Source of the DNA: JADGQM01 sp964441945
Lineage (GTDB): Bacteria > Desulfobacterota > Syntrophobacteria > Syntrophobacterales > Syntrophobacteraceae
Direction of reading: 5' to 3'
DNA: 53,332 bases
Assembly: GCA_964441945.1 (NCBI GenBank)
Contig: CAYTWB010000024.1
Coordinates: forward strand, 1 to 53,332
Under the pieces are notes generated by a model. That model did no database searches, was not told the origin of the DNA, and saw only the letters and a program-made list of their open reading frames with translations. The position numbers and the translations under genes were made by a program. Position 1 is the first letter of the stretch; every line of letters begins with the position of its first letter. Positions 41,158 through 50,537 of the stretch are shown one piece after another.

Positions 41158-44100
41158 CTATGTCCTTTTTGCGAGGGCGTTCGTCAAGGCTTCTCTCAAT
41201 TCGCCGATGGCATAGGGTTTACGAAGTGCGCCCACAAATCCGGAAGCTTCGAACCTGGATAGGACAGGGTCTTCGGAAGAACCACTCGAGACAATAGCCT
41301 TGACTGAAGGCTCTATCCGGATGAGCTCCCGGATGGCCTCCTTTGCTCCCATGCCGTCGCGCACGCTCAGGTCCAGGATGACCACGTCGAAAGCCTTCCC
41401 GGACTCTTTCGCACCTCGAAACATCTGTATCGCTTCGGTTCCGTCCCCTGCCGACTCGACCTCGTAGCCCAGAATGTTGAGCATGCGAACACCCAGGTCC
41501 CTGAACATTCCTTCGTCATCCATGAAAAGGACTCGTGCCTTGCCGTCTGTTTGACGTCGGTCTGATTCGTGTGGCTTCGCGGGGCTGCTCTCGATGGCCG
41601 GAAGATAGATCTGAAAGGTGGTGCCTACACCCTTTTGAGACGCCACGGTCATATGGCCTTCATGCCGTTTCACAACGGAATAGGCTATGGCCAGTCCCAA
41701 TCCCATTCCCTTTTGTGCCCCCCGTTCTTTGGTGCTGAAGTAGGGGTCGAAAATCTTTGTTAAATGAGCCTCCGGGATGCCTTTCCCGTGGTCCTTTATG
41801 GAAATCCGCACGTAGTTGCCCCCTTTGAGAGACAGGATCATGCCTTCCTCCAGGTGCAGGTTTGCCGCCTCGACCTCTACGACTCCCCCTTCGGGCATGG
41901 CGTCTCGTGCATTCATGAGCAGAGTCATGAGGATCTGACGCATTTGTTCCAGGTCGCAGTTGACATGCCATAGAGGACTATCGGTGTGGATCTGACATTT
42001 CATGTCCGAGCCTGCCAGGGCAAGGCTGACCGTCCCTTCAAGCATTGCCTGGATTGACTCGAGTTTCCTGACCGGTGATCCGCCCCTTGAGAAGGTGATC
42101 AACTGCTGGGTCAGGAACTTCGAGTCATGAACAACCTTCTCGGCTTCTTTCAAGGCTTTGAAGGGTTGAGAGTCAGGGTCCATATTCATTCTCGCCAGGC
42201 TGATGTTGCCGAGAATGATCCCCAGGAGATTATTGAAGTCATGCGCTATTCCTCCGGCGAGAATACCGATGGATTCAAGCTTTTGAACCCTCAACAGGTC
42301 TTCTTCCATCCGTTTGTGCGCAGTCATATCCAGCAGCGAAGCCACACTCCTCCTGCTTCCCGGGATCATTCCAACGGTCGCCAGAATATTCCGGATGTGG
42401 CCTTGACGCGTGATGAGGTTGAATTCGCGTTGAGCCGGAATCACTTCCGGACCTTGTCTCAACCAGGCACTGAACTCTCTCATTCCCTGCAGGTCGTCCG
42501 GGGCGATGAATTCAGTCCAGCTCATCTTGCCTGCGATCTCCTTTCGGGAATATCCGGAAAGCTTTTCACACTGGGCGTTCGCCAGCGCGACAGTTGAGTC
42601 CTCTTCCAGGATAACCATGGCTGTTCCCGTGTTTTCAAAAATGGCCCGGTAGGTATTTTCGGATTCGATCAGGGCCAGTTCGGCCTTCTTTCGATCAGCG
42701 ATTTCCCTGAGGAGTTGTTCATTGGTTGATCTAAGGGCTTTCAGCAGTTTCTTCTGTTCGCTCAGGTCTCTTGCCACACAAACACTGCCGAGCGTCCTCC
42801 CATCGTCTGCTTTCAGCAGGCTGATGGAAAGCTCCACCGGCACAATCCCTCCATCTCGTCTTTTCAGTCTCATCTCGAGGTCCCTGGCGGCCCCCCGGGT
42901 TCGCAGCTCGGTCAGCATGGCATGGAGCTCGGTTTCATCGGCATAGATGTCGAAAGCGGGCCTGCCTCGCATCTCTTCAAATGTGAAGCCGAAGGTTTCC
43001 GTTGCCATGCTGTTCCATTTGACGAACCTGCCGTGTTCATCCACGATCCCGATGGGGTCCGGTGAGTTCTGGAGGACATTTTCCAGGTAATCCCTCGTTT
43101 GTTTGAGGTTCTCTTCGGTAAGCCGGTAGACGGTGATGTCTCGGAGTGACTGGACGGCACCGAGCCTGTTTCCCTTCGCATCAGAGAGGGGCGAGGCCTT
43201 CGCCCAGAGAAAAGCACCCTTCCCCTGGTAGGTCATCGGGACATAAGCCTCTGCAAAGAGTGTCTCTCCCTTTTTTTCAAAAAGGCTGTACAGTTTCGAC
43301 GTGTCATCGTCCGGGAGCAGTACCAGGTCGATGAGAATGGGTCTGCGTTTCCCATAGAACGGCACGGCATAGGCAAAGTCCCCCTTCCCGAGCATCTCTT
43401 CCTTCAATACCCCGGTCATGATCTCCATGGCGCGGTTCCAGGCGATGACTCTGCCCTCCAGATCGATGGCAAAGGTAGCATCGGGGAGTAATTCGACCAT
43501 ATCCATGTAGAGTCTCTCCCCTTTGCGGAGTGCTTGCTCGGCGAGCTTTCGATCGGAGATATCCCGAACAAGCGCCCACATTCCAGCGGGGGCGCCGGAA
43601 TCGTCGCGAAAGAGATGAGCACTCAACTCAACGGGGAAGACGGTACCGTCCTTCCGGATGTATTCCTTTTCGTAGGTCCTTGAAAAGCCCTGGTCCAAAA
43701 CCTCCTTGAGAATCAATGCAGATTCAAAATCATGCCACACTTGCGGGGTTATGTCTTGAATGCTCCGGTTGTTAAGCTCTTCAATCGTGTATCCCGTCAT
43801 TGCTTCATAGGCGGGATTGCATCTCAGAAACCTCCCATCCATATCAGTCACAACCAGCCCATCGCTGTGGTGTTGGAAAATGTGTCGGTGTTCTCTCTCT
43901 AACCGGGTCGATTCCTGGTGGATTGACGAGATCGTGGCGGCTTGTTCCGCAGCCTTCCGTTCCAGGGTGTCGATGCCGGATCTCAGGCGATTGGCCAGGG
44001 TGTTGAAGCAGTCGGTCAGCTCATTCAGTTCACGAACTCCCTCAAATGCAATCATCCCGGTCGAATCGTTGTCGGCAAAAGATCTGGCAGCGGTGTTCAG

Positions 44101-44385
44101 GCGAAGCATCATGCCCGCCATGCGGCCCGAGATGAACCATGCGACAACGATGGCCAATCCGAAAGAGACCAGGAAAAGCGTCGCGGTCTTTGCTTCGTGA
44201 TAAATGAAGAGATAACCGGCCCATCCCAACGTGACTCCCATGAAGAGCAGGATGGGGATGGTCAGGAAAGTCCGAATCGACGTTCCTTTAAGGGGTCCGG
44301 AGAAGGTTTTGCCAGGGGATTTGCTAATCATCGGTGTGGTTCCAGTCTGTCTGAGATTACGGAATGATATGCCAATCAGTACCAT
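41158..44385 (-). CDS. Membrane-bound hybrid sensor histidine kinase with four PAS domains
   Basis: A protein of up to 1075 residues; a start at 44331 (18 residues shorter) is equally possible. Two membrane helices (about 38-60 and 66-86) with almost no loop between them are followed by a HAMP-like linker. Four PAS domains come next (roughly 165-280, 290-410, 420-540 and 560-680), with PAC ends such as DISDRKLAEQAL and DLSEQKKLLKAL. HisKA has the acceptor His in GGIAHDFNNLLG. HATPase motifs include KDHGKGIPEAHLTKIFDPYF and KGMGLGLAIAYSVV. A receiver domain has VLFMDDEGMFR, Asp in VVILDLSVRDG and Lys in LRKPYAIG. The lack of a periplasmic sensor loop suggests it senses from the cytoplasm or membrane. 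Confidence 0.88.
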   Translation of the reverse strand: MVLIGISFRNLRQTGTTPMISKSPGKTFSGPLKGTSIRTFLTIPILLFMGVTLGWAGYLFIYHEAKTATLFLVSFGLAIVVAWFISGRMAGMMLRLNTAARSFADNDSTGMIAFEGVRELNELTDCFNTLANRLRSGIDTLERKAAEQAATISSIHQESTRLEREHRHIFQHHSDGLVVTDMDGRFLRCNPAYEAMTGYTIEELNNRSIQDITPQVWHDFESALILKEVLDQGFSRTYEKEYIRKDGTVFPVELSAHLFRDDSGAPAGMWALVRDISDRKLAEQALRKGERLYMDMVELLPDATFAIDLEGRVIAWNRAMEIMTGVLKEEMLGKGDFAYAVPFYGKRRPILIDLVLLPDDDTSKLYSLFEKKGETLFAEAYVPMTYQGKGAFLWAKASPLSDAKGNRLGAVQSLRDITVYRLTEENLKQTRDYLENVLQNSPDPIGIVDEHGRFVKWNSMATETFGFTFEEMRGRPAFDIYADETELHAMLTELRTRGAARDLEMRLKRRDGGIVPVELSISLLKADDGRTLGSVCVARDLSEQKKLLKALRSTNEQLLREIADRKKAELALIESENTYRAIFENTGTAMVILEEDSTVALANAQCEKLSGYSRKEIAGKMSWTEFIAPDDLQGMREFSAWLRQGPEVIPAQREFNLITRQGHIRNILATVGMIPGSRRSVASLLDMTAHKRMEEDLLRVQKLESIGILAGGIAHDFNNLLGIILGNISLARMNMDPDSQPFKALKEAEKVVHDSKFLTQQLITFSRGGSPVRKLESIQAMLEGTVSLALAGSDMKCQIHTDSPLWHVNCDLEQMRQILMTLLMNARDAMPEGGVVEVEAANLHLEEGMILSLKGGNYVRISIKDHGKGIPEAHLTKIFDPYFSTKERGAQKGMGLGLAIAYSVVKRHEGHMTVASQKGVGTTFQIYLPAIESSPAKPHESDRRQTDGKARVLFMDDEGMFRDLGVRMLNILGYEVESAGDGTEAIQMFRGAKESGKAFDVVILDLSVRDGMGAKEAIRELIRIEPSVKAIVSSGSSEDPVLSRFEASGFVGALRKPYAIGELREALTNALAKRT

Positions 44386-44785
44386 CTCATTGACTCAGGA
44401 TCATCGCTTACACTACTGCTATCTCAAGACTTTTTAAACAGTTTTGTTATCTTGCCCCAGTAATTTGGATGATATGGAAAAGTGAAAGTGGCCGGTAAGT
44501 GATCCTCCATCGATGCATTTTTTTTCAGTGCAATATGGAATCGGCGGGCACTGTGCAACGGATACCGTGTGTGGAAGGGAAGCGAAGCGGGCGCGTTTCG
44601 GGCAAAAGGTTGGCCATGGTGGACGGAAAGCCTCAACCCGGGATGGGCCGGCACGTAGGGTCTCGCTTGGTCAATGGCTGGCGGCTGCAAAACGGTTGAA
44701 CCCCTCTCGGCTGAGAGAGGTCCAGACCGCTGTATTGATGAGATCCTCCAGCCCGGACTCAATGAACGGGCCGAAAAGGTGAGAT
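44386..44785. other. Gap between the hybrid kinase and the formate dehydrogenase operon
   Basis: A 400-base stretch without a supported gene. A hairpin CCTCTC/GAGAGG (44703-44720) lies past the fdhB stop but has no T-run, so it is only a possible end signal of the formate dehydrogenase operon. The part near 44386-44460 is AT-rich and presumably holds the kinase promoter. Confidence 0.4.
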
Positions 44786-45511
44786 CTAAAGCTTCGCGCG
44801 GATGATGTTACCAAAGGGTTTCAGCAACTCGCGACGAGCCAGCTTGCGGGTGCCGGCCGGACTGATCCCGGCGACCGCATTCTTATGGTATTTGGGGGGA
44901 TCGTCAACAACCAGAAAAATCACGCGAACCTGATCGGCATCCAGGAGTTGAGCCTTGGGATAAACGCCCTTCAGCTTTTCCAGCCGTTCCTTGGCCATGG
45001 CCAGCATTGCCTCCCGTTCGCCGAAATTCATCGCCCCCGTGGGACAGATTTTCACGCAGGCCGGGATCAGGCCGTTGCTCACCCGGTCAATGCACATGGT
45101 GCATTTAGTGAATCGGCCGTCTGCCGCCTTTCTTGGAATGTCATAGGGGCACGAATTCTTCACTTCATCAAAGGGGGCTTCTTTGGCCTTCTCCAGATAG
45201 ACGACGGCACCCGTGGCTTCGTCCTGAATCACGCCGTCTTTTACATAGCCCTCGATGGCATCTTTACAGGGTGGCTCGAGACAATGACGGCACTGATCGG
45301 CGAAAAAATACCACGCCACTTTGCCGTCGTTTTCCACCTCACTAAACCGGACCAGCTTGAAGGTGTTACCGTCCAGATCAGGAGGGTTCTGGTGACTTCC
45401 GATGTTTTTGGTTGCTGATGCCCCGTTTTGGTTCCAGTTCTTACATGCCATCTGGCAACCTCTGCAGGCCGTGCACCTGGTGGTATCGATGAAGAAGCTT
45501 TTTCCTGCCAT
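44786..45511 (-). CDS. fdhB: Formate dehydrogenase iron-sulfur (beta) subunit
   Basis: A 241-residue ferredoxin-like subunit that passes electrons from the catalytic subunit to periplasmic cytochrome c or a membrane partner. Cysteine groups for up to four [4Fe-4S] clusters are visible: CTACRGCQMAC near residue 12, CRHCLEPPCKDA, CTMCIDRVSNGLIPACVKICP and the SCPYDIP region. It has no own export signal, in keeping with co-export with the twin-arginine catalytic subunit. Its ATG begins three bases after the fdhA stop, so it is in the same operon. There is no membrane gamma subunit next to it, as in the two-subunit soluble periplasmic enzymes of Desulfovibrio. Confidence 0.88.
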   Translation of the reverse strand: MAGKSFFIDTTRCTACRGCQMACKNWNQNGASATKNIGSHQNPPDLDGNTFKLVRFSEVENDGKVAWYFFADQCRHCLEPPCKDAIEGYVKDGVIQDEATGAVVYLEKAKEAPFDEVKNSCPYDIPRKAADGRFTKCTMCIDRVSNGLIPACVKICPTGAMNFGEREAMLAMAKERLEKLKGVYPKAQLLDADQVRVIFLVVDDPPKYHKNAVAGISPAGTRKLARRELLKPFGNIIRAKL

Positions 45512-45514
45512 AGC

Positions 45515-48500
45515 TTACGCCCCTTTCTTGCGAACATTGACCATGAAAGCCTTGCTTTCCGGAATACGGGTATTGGCGTCCCCAACAGCGGGAGTGAGCA
45601 GGTTGGCGCTGTCTCCGCCGTCTTTGGGCCAGACCCACCCATAGTGCCACGGCACGCCCACCTCGTGGACCTCCCTCCCAAGGATTGTGAACGGCTGCAG
45701 CCGCTTGGTCACGATCGCTACGGCTTCCACGGACCCCCTGGGGGATTCGACGATCACCATTTCACCGTTGGCGATGCCTTTGAGCTTTGCCAGCTGTTCG
45801 CTCATTTCCACGAAGATCTGGGGTTCGGCCTCAATCAGCCATGGTAGCCAGCGGGTCAAGACACCCGTCTGCCAGTGCTCGGTAACCCGGTAGGTGGTTC
45901 CCACAAAAGGAAAGCGAGGATCACAGCTCTTGACGATGTCCTTGTCGCTGTGAAAAACCGCCGCTGCCGGATTGTGGAGCTGGGAACCGAGAGGGTTTTT
46001 CTCCACGGGGCATTCCATCGGCTCGTAGTGCTCCGGAAAGGGACCGTCCTTGAGGCCCGGGCCGTAGAGCGCTCCAAAGCCTTCGGTCTGCATGATAAAG
46101 GGATACTTCCCGTCCTCTCGCGCCGAGCCGTCGGGATTCCGAAGCGGGTACCAGGGGCCGTCGGGAATATCACCCTTCCATTTCTGAGTCACATATTTGC
46201 CGTCCTTCACTTCGCCTACGAATTCAATCACCGCTTTTTTCGGGTTGTACGGTTTGCCCGTAAGGTCCACCGAAGCCCGGTTGTAGAGGATCCTGCGGTT
46301 GACCGGCCATGCCCAGGACCACTTGGGGAAGAGGCCGATACCGCTGTCGTCGGTCTTGTCGCGGCGCGCCATGTTGTTGCCGTCCTGGTTGTAGCTCTGA
46401 GAGTAGATCCAGCAACCGCAGGCTGTGGATCCATCCGCCTGGAGCATGGGGAAGGCCGGCACCGGTTCGCCCTTCTTGAAAGTCTTGTCGCCGATGGTCA
46501 CATCTTTGGTGAAATACCCGTTGATCGCTTTGGCGACCTTATGGGGATCGAAATGTTTGTTGGTGGTGTAGTCCCACTTGAGATTCAGGATGGGATCGGG
46601 GAAAACGGCTCCCGGCTTCTTGTAGAGCTTGCGGATCTCTTCGAAGAGATCGAAGATGATGTCGCCGTCCGGCAGCGCTTGGCCCGGCGGATTCTGAGCC
46701 TTGTAGCGCCACTGGATCCAGCGGCCGCTGTTGGCGAGCGATCCTTCTTTTTCCAGGGAGGCCGCACAGGGGAGATAGAACACCTCGGTCTTGATCTTCT
46801 TCGGGTCCATACCCGGACCCTTCCAGAAGGAGGCGGTTTCGTTGTCGAACAAGTTCACCACCACCATCCAGTCGAGCTTGCTCATCGCTTCCCGCGTCTT
46901 GGTCGAATTGGCCCCGCTGCAGGCCGGGTTCTGCCCCCAGGAGAAGAATCCGGTAAATTCCTTACGATACATGGCATCGAACAGGTCGAGCCAGGTGTAG
47001 TTCTTGCCATCCTCGAGCTTGGGCATCCAGGCGTAGCCGAAATCGTTTTCCGGTTGGGCCTTGTCGCCAAAAAGGGTCTTGAGATAGCTCACCACATATT
47101 TGGGGCGATTCTGCCACCAGTTGGCGCTGAGGGGATCGCCGCAAACGGGGGTGTATTTCTTGAGGTAATCGGCCAGAGTCGCAAGAGAAGCGGTCGGGGT
47201 GGAATTGTATCCCGGCCAGATGTGGAAGAGGAGACCATGATCGGTGGAACCCTGGACATTGGATTCGCCGCGAAGAGCATTTACGCCACCGCCGGCCATG
47301 CCCATGTTTCCGAGCAGAAGCTGGATCATGCACATGGTTCGGATGTTTTGGACACCCACCGTGTGCTGGGTCCATCCCATGGCATACATGCTGGTCCCCG
47401 CCTTGTCGGGCACCCCGGTCTTGCTGTAGGCTTCATAGACTTTCGTCAAATCCTCCTTGGGGGTTCCCGTGATGCTGGATACGGTATCGAGATCGTAGCG
47501 GGAGTAGTGCTTTTTCAGCAACTGAAAAACACAGCGGGGATCCTGGAGGGTCGGGTCCTTCTTGGGGACCCCCTTGTCATCCCTGACGAACGCCCACGTC
47601 GAGGCGTCATAGGCTCCTTTCTGGGTGTCAAAGCCGGAAAAAAGCCCGTCTTTGAAATCGAACTTTTCCCCTACGATGAAGCCGGCGTTGGTGTAGTTGA
47701 CCACATAGTCCTTGAAGTACTTCTCATTCTCCAGGATGTACTTGATCATTCCGCCCAGGAAGGTAATGTCCGTTCCGGAGCGGAGCGGCGCATAGATGTC
47801 GGCTTTGGTGGAGGTGCGAGTGAACCGCGGGTCTACATGGATGATCGTAGCGCCCTGTTCTTTGGCCTTCATCACCCAGCGAAAGGAAACCGGATGGTTT
47901 TCCGCGGCATTGCATCCCATGATGAGAATGCAGTCGCTGTTGGCAAGATCGATGTAGTGATTGGTCATAGCGCCGCGGCCGAAGGATTCGGCCAGGGCCG
48001 GCACCGTGGAGCTGTGACAGATGCGGGCCTGGTGTTCGATATAGACCAGGCCTAGCGCTCGCAGCATGGCCTGGTAAAGCCAGCATTCTTCGTTGTCCAT
48101 GGCGGCGCTGCCGACGGAGGCAATACCGTTGCAGCGATTGACCACCTGCCCCTTTTCGTTTTTGGCGACAAAGCTCTTGTCCCGGCTTTCCTTAACCCGC
48201 TGGGCGATCTTTTGCAGTGCCCATTCCCAAGTTTTGGATTCCCATTTGTCGCTGTTGGGGGCGCGATAGAGGACCTTTGACGAGCGTTTGTCGTTTTGCG
48301 CGATCTGATAGAGCGAAGCGCCCTTCGCGCATAAAGCCCCACCGTTGATGGGATGATCGGCATCACCCTCGGTGTAGATCACCTTGCCGGTTTTTGTATC
48401 GGTATGGCAGATGATCCCGCATCCGACGGAACAGTAACAGCAGATGGTGGTCGTCTCTTTGGCGTCCTTGATACGCAACGCTTGGGTATAGGCCTCCACC

Positions 48501-48589
48501 GGTTTGAGATTGAATCCCATTCCGCTCAAAGCAAGGCCGGTCGTTGCAGTCCCAGAGATTTTCAAAAAATCCCTTCTTGTCAGCTTCAT
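45515..48589 (-). CDS. fdhA: Periplasmic formate dehydrogenase catalytic subunit (Mo/W, cysteine form)
   Basis: A protein of 1024 residues from the ATG at 48589, with GGAGG nine bases upstream. A twin-arginine signal (KLTRRDFLKISGTATTGLAL) directs export. The [4Fe-4S] motif is CCYCSVGCGIICHT plus GGALCAKG. The active-site segment reads ARICHSSTVPALAESFGRGA, so Cys sits where many FdnG/FdhA enzymes have selenocysteine, and His follows as usual. The conserved AMGWTQHTVGVQNIRTMCMI and the C-terminal MopB domain (VEMSEQLAKLKGIANGEMVI) are present. The enzyme oxidises formate to CO2 in the periplasm or, as reported in sulfate reducers, reduces CO2. fdhB follows at once. Confidence 0.9.
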   Translation of the reverse strand: MKLTRRDFLKISGTATTGLALSGMGFNLKPVEAYTQALRIKDAKETTTICCYCSVGCGIICHTDTKTGKVIYTEGDADHPINGGALCAKGASLYQIAQNDKRSSKVLYRAPNSDKWESKTWEWALQKIAQRVKESRDKSFVAKNEKGQVVNRCNGIASVGSAAMDNEECWLYQAMLRALGLVYIEHQARICHSSTVPALAESFGRGAMTNHYIDLANSDCILIMGCNAAENHPVSFRWVMKAKEQGATIIHVDPRFTRTSTKADIYAPLRSGTDITFLGGMIKYILENEKYFKDYVVNYTNAGFIVGEKFDFKDGLFSGFDTQKGAYDASTWAFVRDDKGVPKKDPTLQDPRCVFQLLKKHYSRYDLDTVSSITGTPKEDLTKVYEAYSKTGVPDKAGTSMYAMGWTQHTVGVQNIRTMCMIQLLLGNMGMAGGGVNALRGESNVQGSTDHGLLFHIWPGYNSTPTASLATLADYLKKYTPVCGDPLSANWWQNRPKYVVSYLKTLFGDKAQPENDFGYAWMPKLEDGKNYTWLDLFDAMYRKEFTGFFSWGQNPACSGANSTKTREAMSKLDWMVVVNLFDNETASFWKGPGMDPKKIKTEVFYLPCAASLEKEGSLANSGRWIQWRYKAQNPPGQALPDGDIIFDLFEEIRKLYKKPGAVFPDPILNLKWDYTTNKHFDPHKVAKAINGYFTKDVTIGDKTFKKGEPVPAFPMLQADGSTACGCWIYSQSYNQDGNNMARRDKTDDSGIGLFPKWSWAWPVNRRILYNRASVDLTGKPYNPKKAVIEFVGEVKDGKYVTQKWKGDIPDGPWYPLRNPDGSAREDGKYPFIMQTEGFGALYGPGLKDGPFPEHYEPMECPVEKNPLGSQLHNPAAAVFHSDKDIVKSCDPRFPFVGTTYRVTEHWQTGVLTRWLPWLIEAEPQIFVEMSEQLAKLKGIANGEMVIVESPRGSVEAVAIVTKRLQPFTILGREVHEVGVPWHYGWVWPKDGGDSANLLTPAVGDANTRIPESKAFMVNVRKKGA

Positions 48590-48727
48590 ACTCTCTGTCC
48601 TCCGTAGTCCATTCGTAAATTCGGCTCTCTTTCGATCCATTCCACACAAAAGCCGCATCCCACCACAGCCGGTGACTTCGCTTGCATCTTCCCCCGGTCT
48701 TGCCGAAAGAGCGATGCACAAGCAAAA

Positions 48728-48749
48728 GTCAGTCAGCTCAGAGACTGAC
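48728..48749 (-). terminator. Possible terminator after the RelE-like gene
   Basis: On the minus strand GTCAGTC and GACTGAC pair perfectly around an eight-base loop and are followed by TTTTGC. The stop codon of the RelE-like gene lies inside it. It could separate that gene from the formate dehydrogenase operon. Confidence 0.4.
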
Positions 48750-49284
48750 GGTCATTCTCCGTTGCCCGTACCGGGTCTCGCTTATTAGTGCGAGTCCTGG
48801 ACCGGCAGATCCCGGAGAAGATGATGCGAAGGTCCCGCTCGTCGATTTCTCTGAAAAGGCAATCTTCAGCCGCATCTTCTTCTTCACGCGATGCTTCCTC
48901 AGCGGCTGAATTCGTTTCAGCATCTTGAACCGGGAGAATGGTATTTCTTTTCTTGTATGGCACAAGGCCCCGGCCGCTGTTGTGACAAACCCATACATCA
49001 CACTCATCGTGGCTGCCCACAAAAAGGAAGATCAGACAGTCCCCATCCATAACAGCCAGCAGTCGGTAGCTTTCAACCAGATCGTATTTCAAGCAATTCT
49101 TGATGCGCGCTTCGCCGAAATGGGTGCCTCTGGTGGACTGCTTGGGTCTTTTCAGCTCACCCGAGAGCCACTGGTGAATAATGGCTTCCGCGTGTTCGGC
49201 AACGATCTTTGCCGTACCCCCGGATTGATGCAGACGCTTCAACTGTCTGCTCAGATTATGGTCGAGAATCACAGATCGGATCAT
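48733..49284 (-). CDS. RelE/ParE-superfamily toxin-like protein with acidic tail
   Basis: A protein of about 183 residues; a start at 49332 would add 16. Residues 1-105 resemble a RelE-type fold: a helical N-terminus with RQLKRLHQSGGTAKIVAEHA, then ARIKNCLKYDLVESYRLLAV and DGDCLIFLFVGSHDECDVWV, which form the core sheet with the conserved Arg and His/Asp pattern. Residues 115-183 are an unusual tail, rich in Glu then Arg. Canonical RelE proteins are near 90 residues. No antitoxin-like gene is adjacent on either side. It could be an orphan toxin, a domesticated RNA-binding protein or a decayed module. Confidence 0.6.
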   Translation of the reverse strand: MIRSVILDHNLSRQLKRLHQSGGTAKIVAEHAEAIIHQWLSGELKRPKQSTRGTHFGEARIKNCLKYDLVESYRLLAVMDGDCLIFLFVGSHDECDVWVCHNSGRGLVPYKKRNTILPVQDAETNSAAEEASREEEDAAEDCLFREIDERDLRIIFSGICRSRTRTNKRDPVRATENDRQSLS

Positions 49285-49603
49285 GGCTGAACCAGCTGTT
49301 TCCCTCCGTGGATGTGCCCTTTGTAAGTACAATGTCGCGGAAATGAGTGTCCGAATTCCCCTTTGTCATACCGGCATGCTTTAAGCCGGTATCCAGGAAG
49401 CTTTTGTGGATTCCGGCCAGAACCATGCCGGAACGGCGCATTTGCTCCATGGTCACTTTGTTATGCGGAGCTGTAATAAGTCACGGGTGTCTGAACCCCT
49501 CGTTTCATACCGCCACGGCGCTCCAGGAAACCGGGGAAGCGATAATCAAGGGGTCCAGGTGTTTACCCGTGCATTTGGGACAAACGGTTGTCGGCGAAGC
49601 AGC
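49285..49603. other. Gap between focA and the RelE-like gene
   Basis: About 320 bases with the REP-like element (49365-49434) and no supported gene, in particular no small antitoxin-like frame next to the RelE-like gene. Confidence 0.45.
49365..49434. repeat. REP-like palindromic repeat
   Basis: GTCATACCGGCATGCTTTAA GCCGGTATCCAGG is followed by an inverted counterpart, TGGATTCCGGCC AGAACCATGCCGGAAC. ATACCGGC/GCCGGTAT pair within the left half, and left and right halves pair with each other. It belongs by pattern to the widespread TTCCGGCATGC / GCATGCCGGAA class of repetitive palindromes. It lies between the RelE-like gene and focA. Confidence 0.7.
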
Positions 49604-50512
49604 CTAACTGCTCTTCTTCGCCAGATTGGGCCTCAGGTAGATGAACCAGTACATGCCGCCCACCATGAGCGCGCCTCCGATGATGTTGCCGATCGTCGCC
49701 GGAATCAGGTTATTGATGAAGAAATTGCCCCAGGTGAGGATCGCCCCGCCATCCTTCAAGTTCGCCGCGACACCGGCGAAATAGGTCGGATCGAAATCCT
49801 TGATGATCAAAGCAGACGGAATGAAGTACATATTGGCCACGCAGTGCTCGAAGCCGCACGCAACGAAGGCCGAGATCGGGGGCAGAATCGCCAGGATCTT
49901 GTCGGCGGTGCTCCGGGCGCCGAAGCACATCCATACCGCCATACAGACCAACGCGTTACAAAAGATCGCGAGGAAGATGCATTGGACAAACCCCAGGCTG
50001 GTTTTGGCGATACCGATGTTGAGCGCGGTCACACCAACGGCACCCCCACCCATTAAGTGCTGTTTTCCAAGGAATACGAAATAAGCCGTAACCACGGAAC
50101 CGACGAAGTTCCCGATATAGACGATCACCCAGTTCCTCAACATGGCGCCCGTAGTGACCTTGTTTGAAGCCCAGGCCATCGGGATCAGGCAGTTACCGGT
50201 GAAGAGCTCGGAGCCCCCGACAACGACCATGATCAAGCCGGTGGCGAAGACCAGGCCCCCGAGCAACCGCTGGAGCCCGTACGGAAAGCCGGTGGTGAAG
50301 GCCACATCCTTGCCGGCGTTGACCACAATCTTTCCGAGACCGGCCCATACCGTGGTGGCGTAGTTGGCCCCCATGGCAATGAAGGCCCCGGCCAGGATCG
50401 CCAGGGCGAACATCTGGGCTGCGCCCAGGTTTGCCTTGGCAACCCCCACGTTTTCAGCCTTGACGGCCATCTCCTTGGGAATCAGAGCATCGAAAGACAT
50501 ACCATTACTCAT
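49604..50512 (-). CDS. focA: Formate/nitrite transporter family channel (FocA-like)
   Basis: A 302-residue membrane protein with six main helices of the FNT family. It shows KANLGAAQMFALAILAGAFI with FIAMGANYA, the GGLVFATGLIMVVVGGSELF segment, and TGNCLIPMAW, and later FVACGFEHCVANMY, in which the His of the central pore motif is conserved. FocA moves formate across the inner membrane. The ATG at 50512 has AGGAGGT close upstream, clearly better than 50566. It begins 26 bases after the stop of the large formate dehydrogenase, so both are co-transcribed, supporting formate over nitrite as substrate. Confidence 0.9.
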   Translation of the reverse strand: MSNGMSFDALIPKEMAVKAENVGVAKANLGAAQMFALAILAGAFIAMGANYATTVWAGLGKIVVNAGKDVAFTTGFPYGLQRLLGGLVFATGLIMVVVGGSELFTGNCLIPMAWASNKVTTGAMLRNWVIVYIGNFVGSVVTAYFVFLGKQHLMGGGAVGVTALNIGIAKTSLGFVQCIFLAIFCNALVCMAVWMCFGARSTADKILAILPPISAFVACGFEHCVANMYFIPSALIIKDFDPTYFAGVAANLKDGGAILTWGNFFINNLIPATIGNIIGGALMVGGMYWFIYLRPNLAKKSS

Positions 50513-50537
50513 TGAAATACCTCCTGATGGTTCGGGT

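Noticed and set aside
45875..48055. A 726-residue plus-strand open frame opposite fdhA
   Set aside because: It is antisense to a fully supported formate dehydrogenase, has no ribosome binding site, and its composition (many Gly, Val, Arg, His) is that of a reverse reading of a GC-rich gene.
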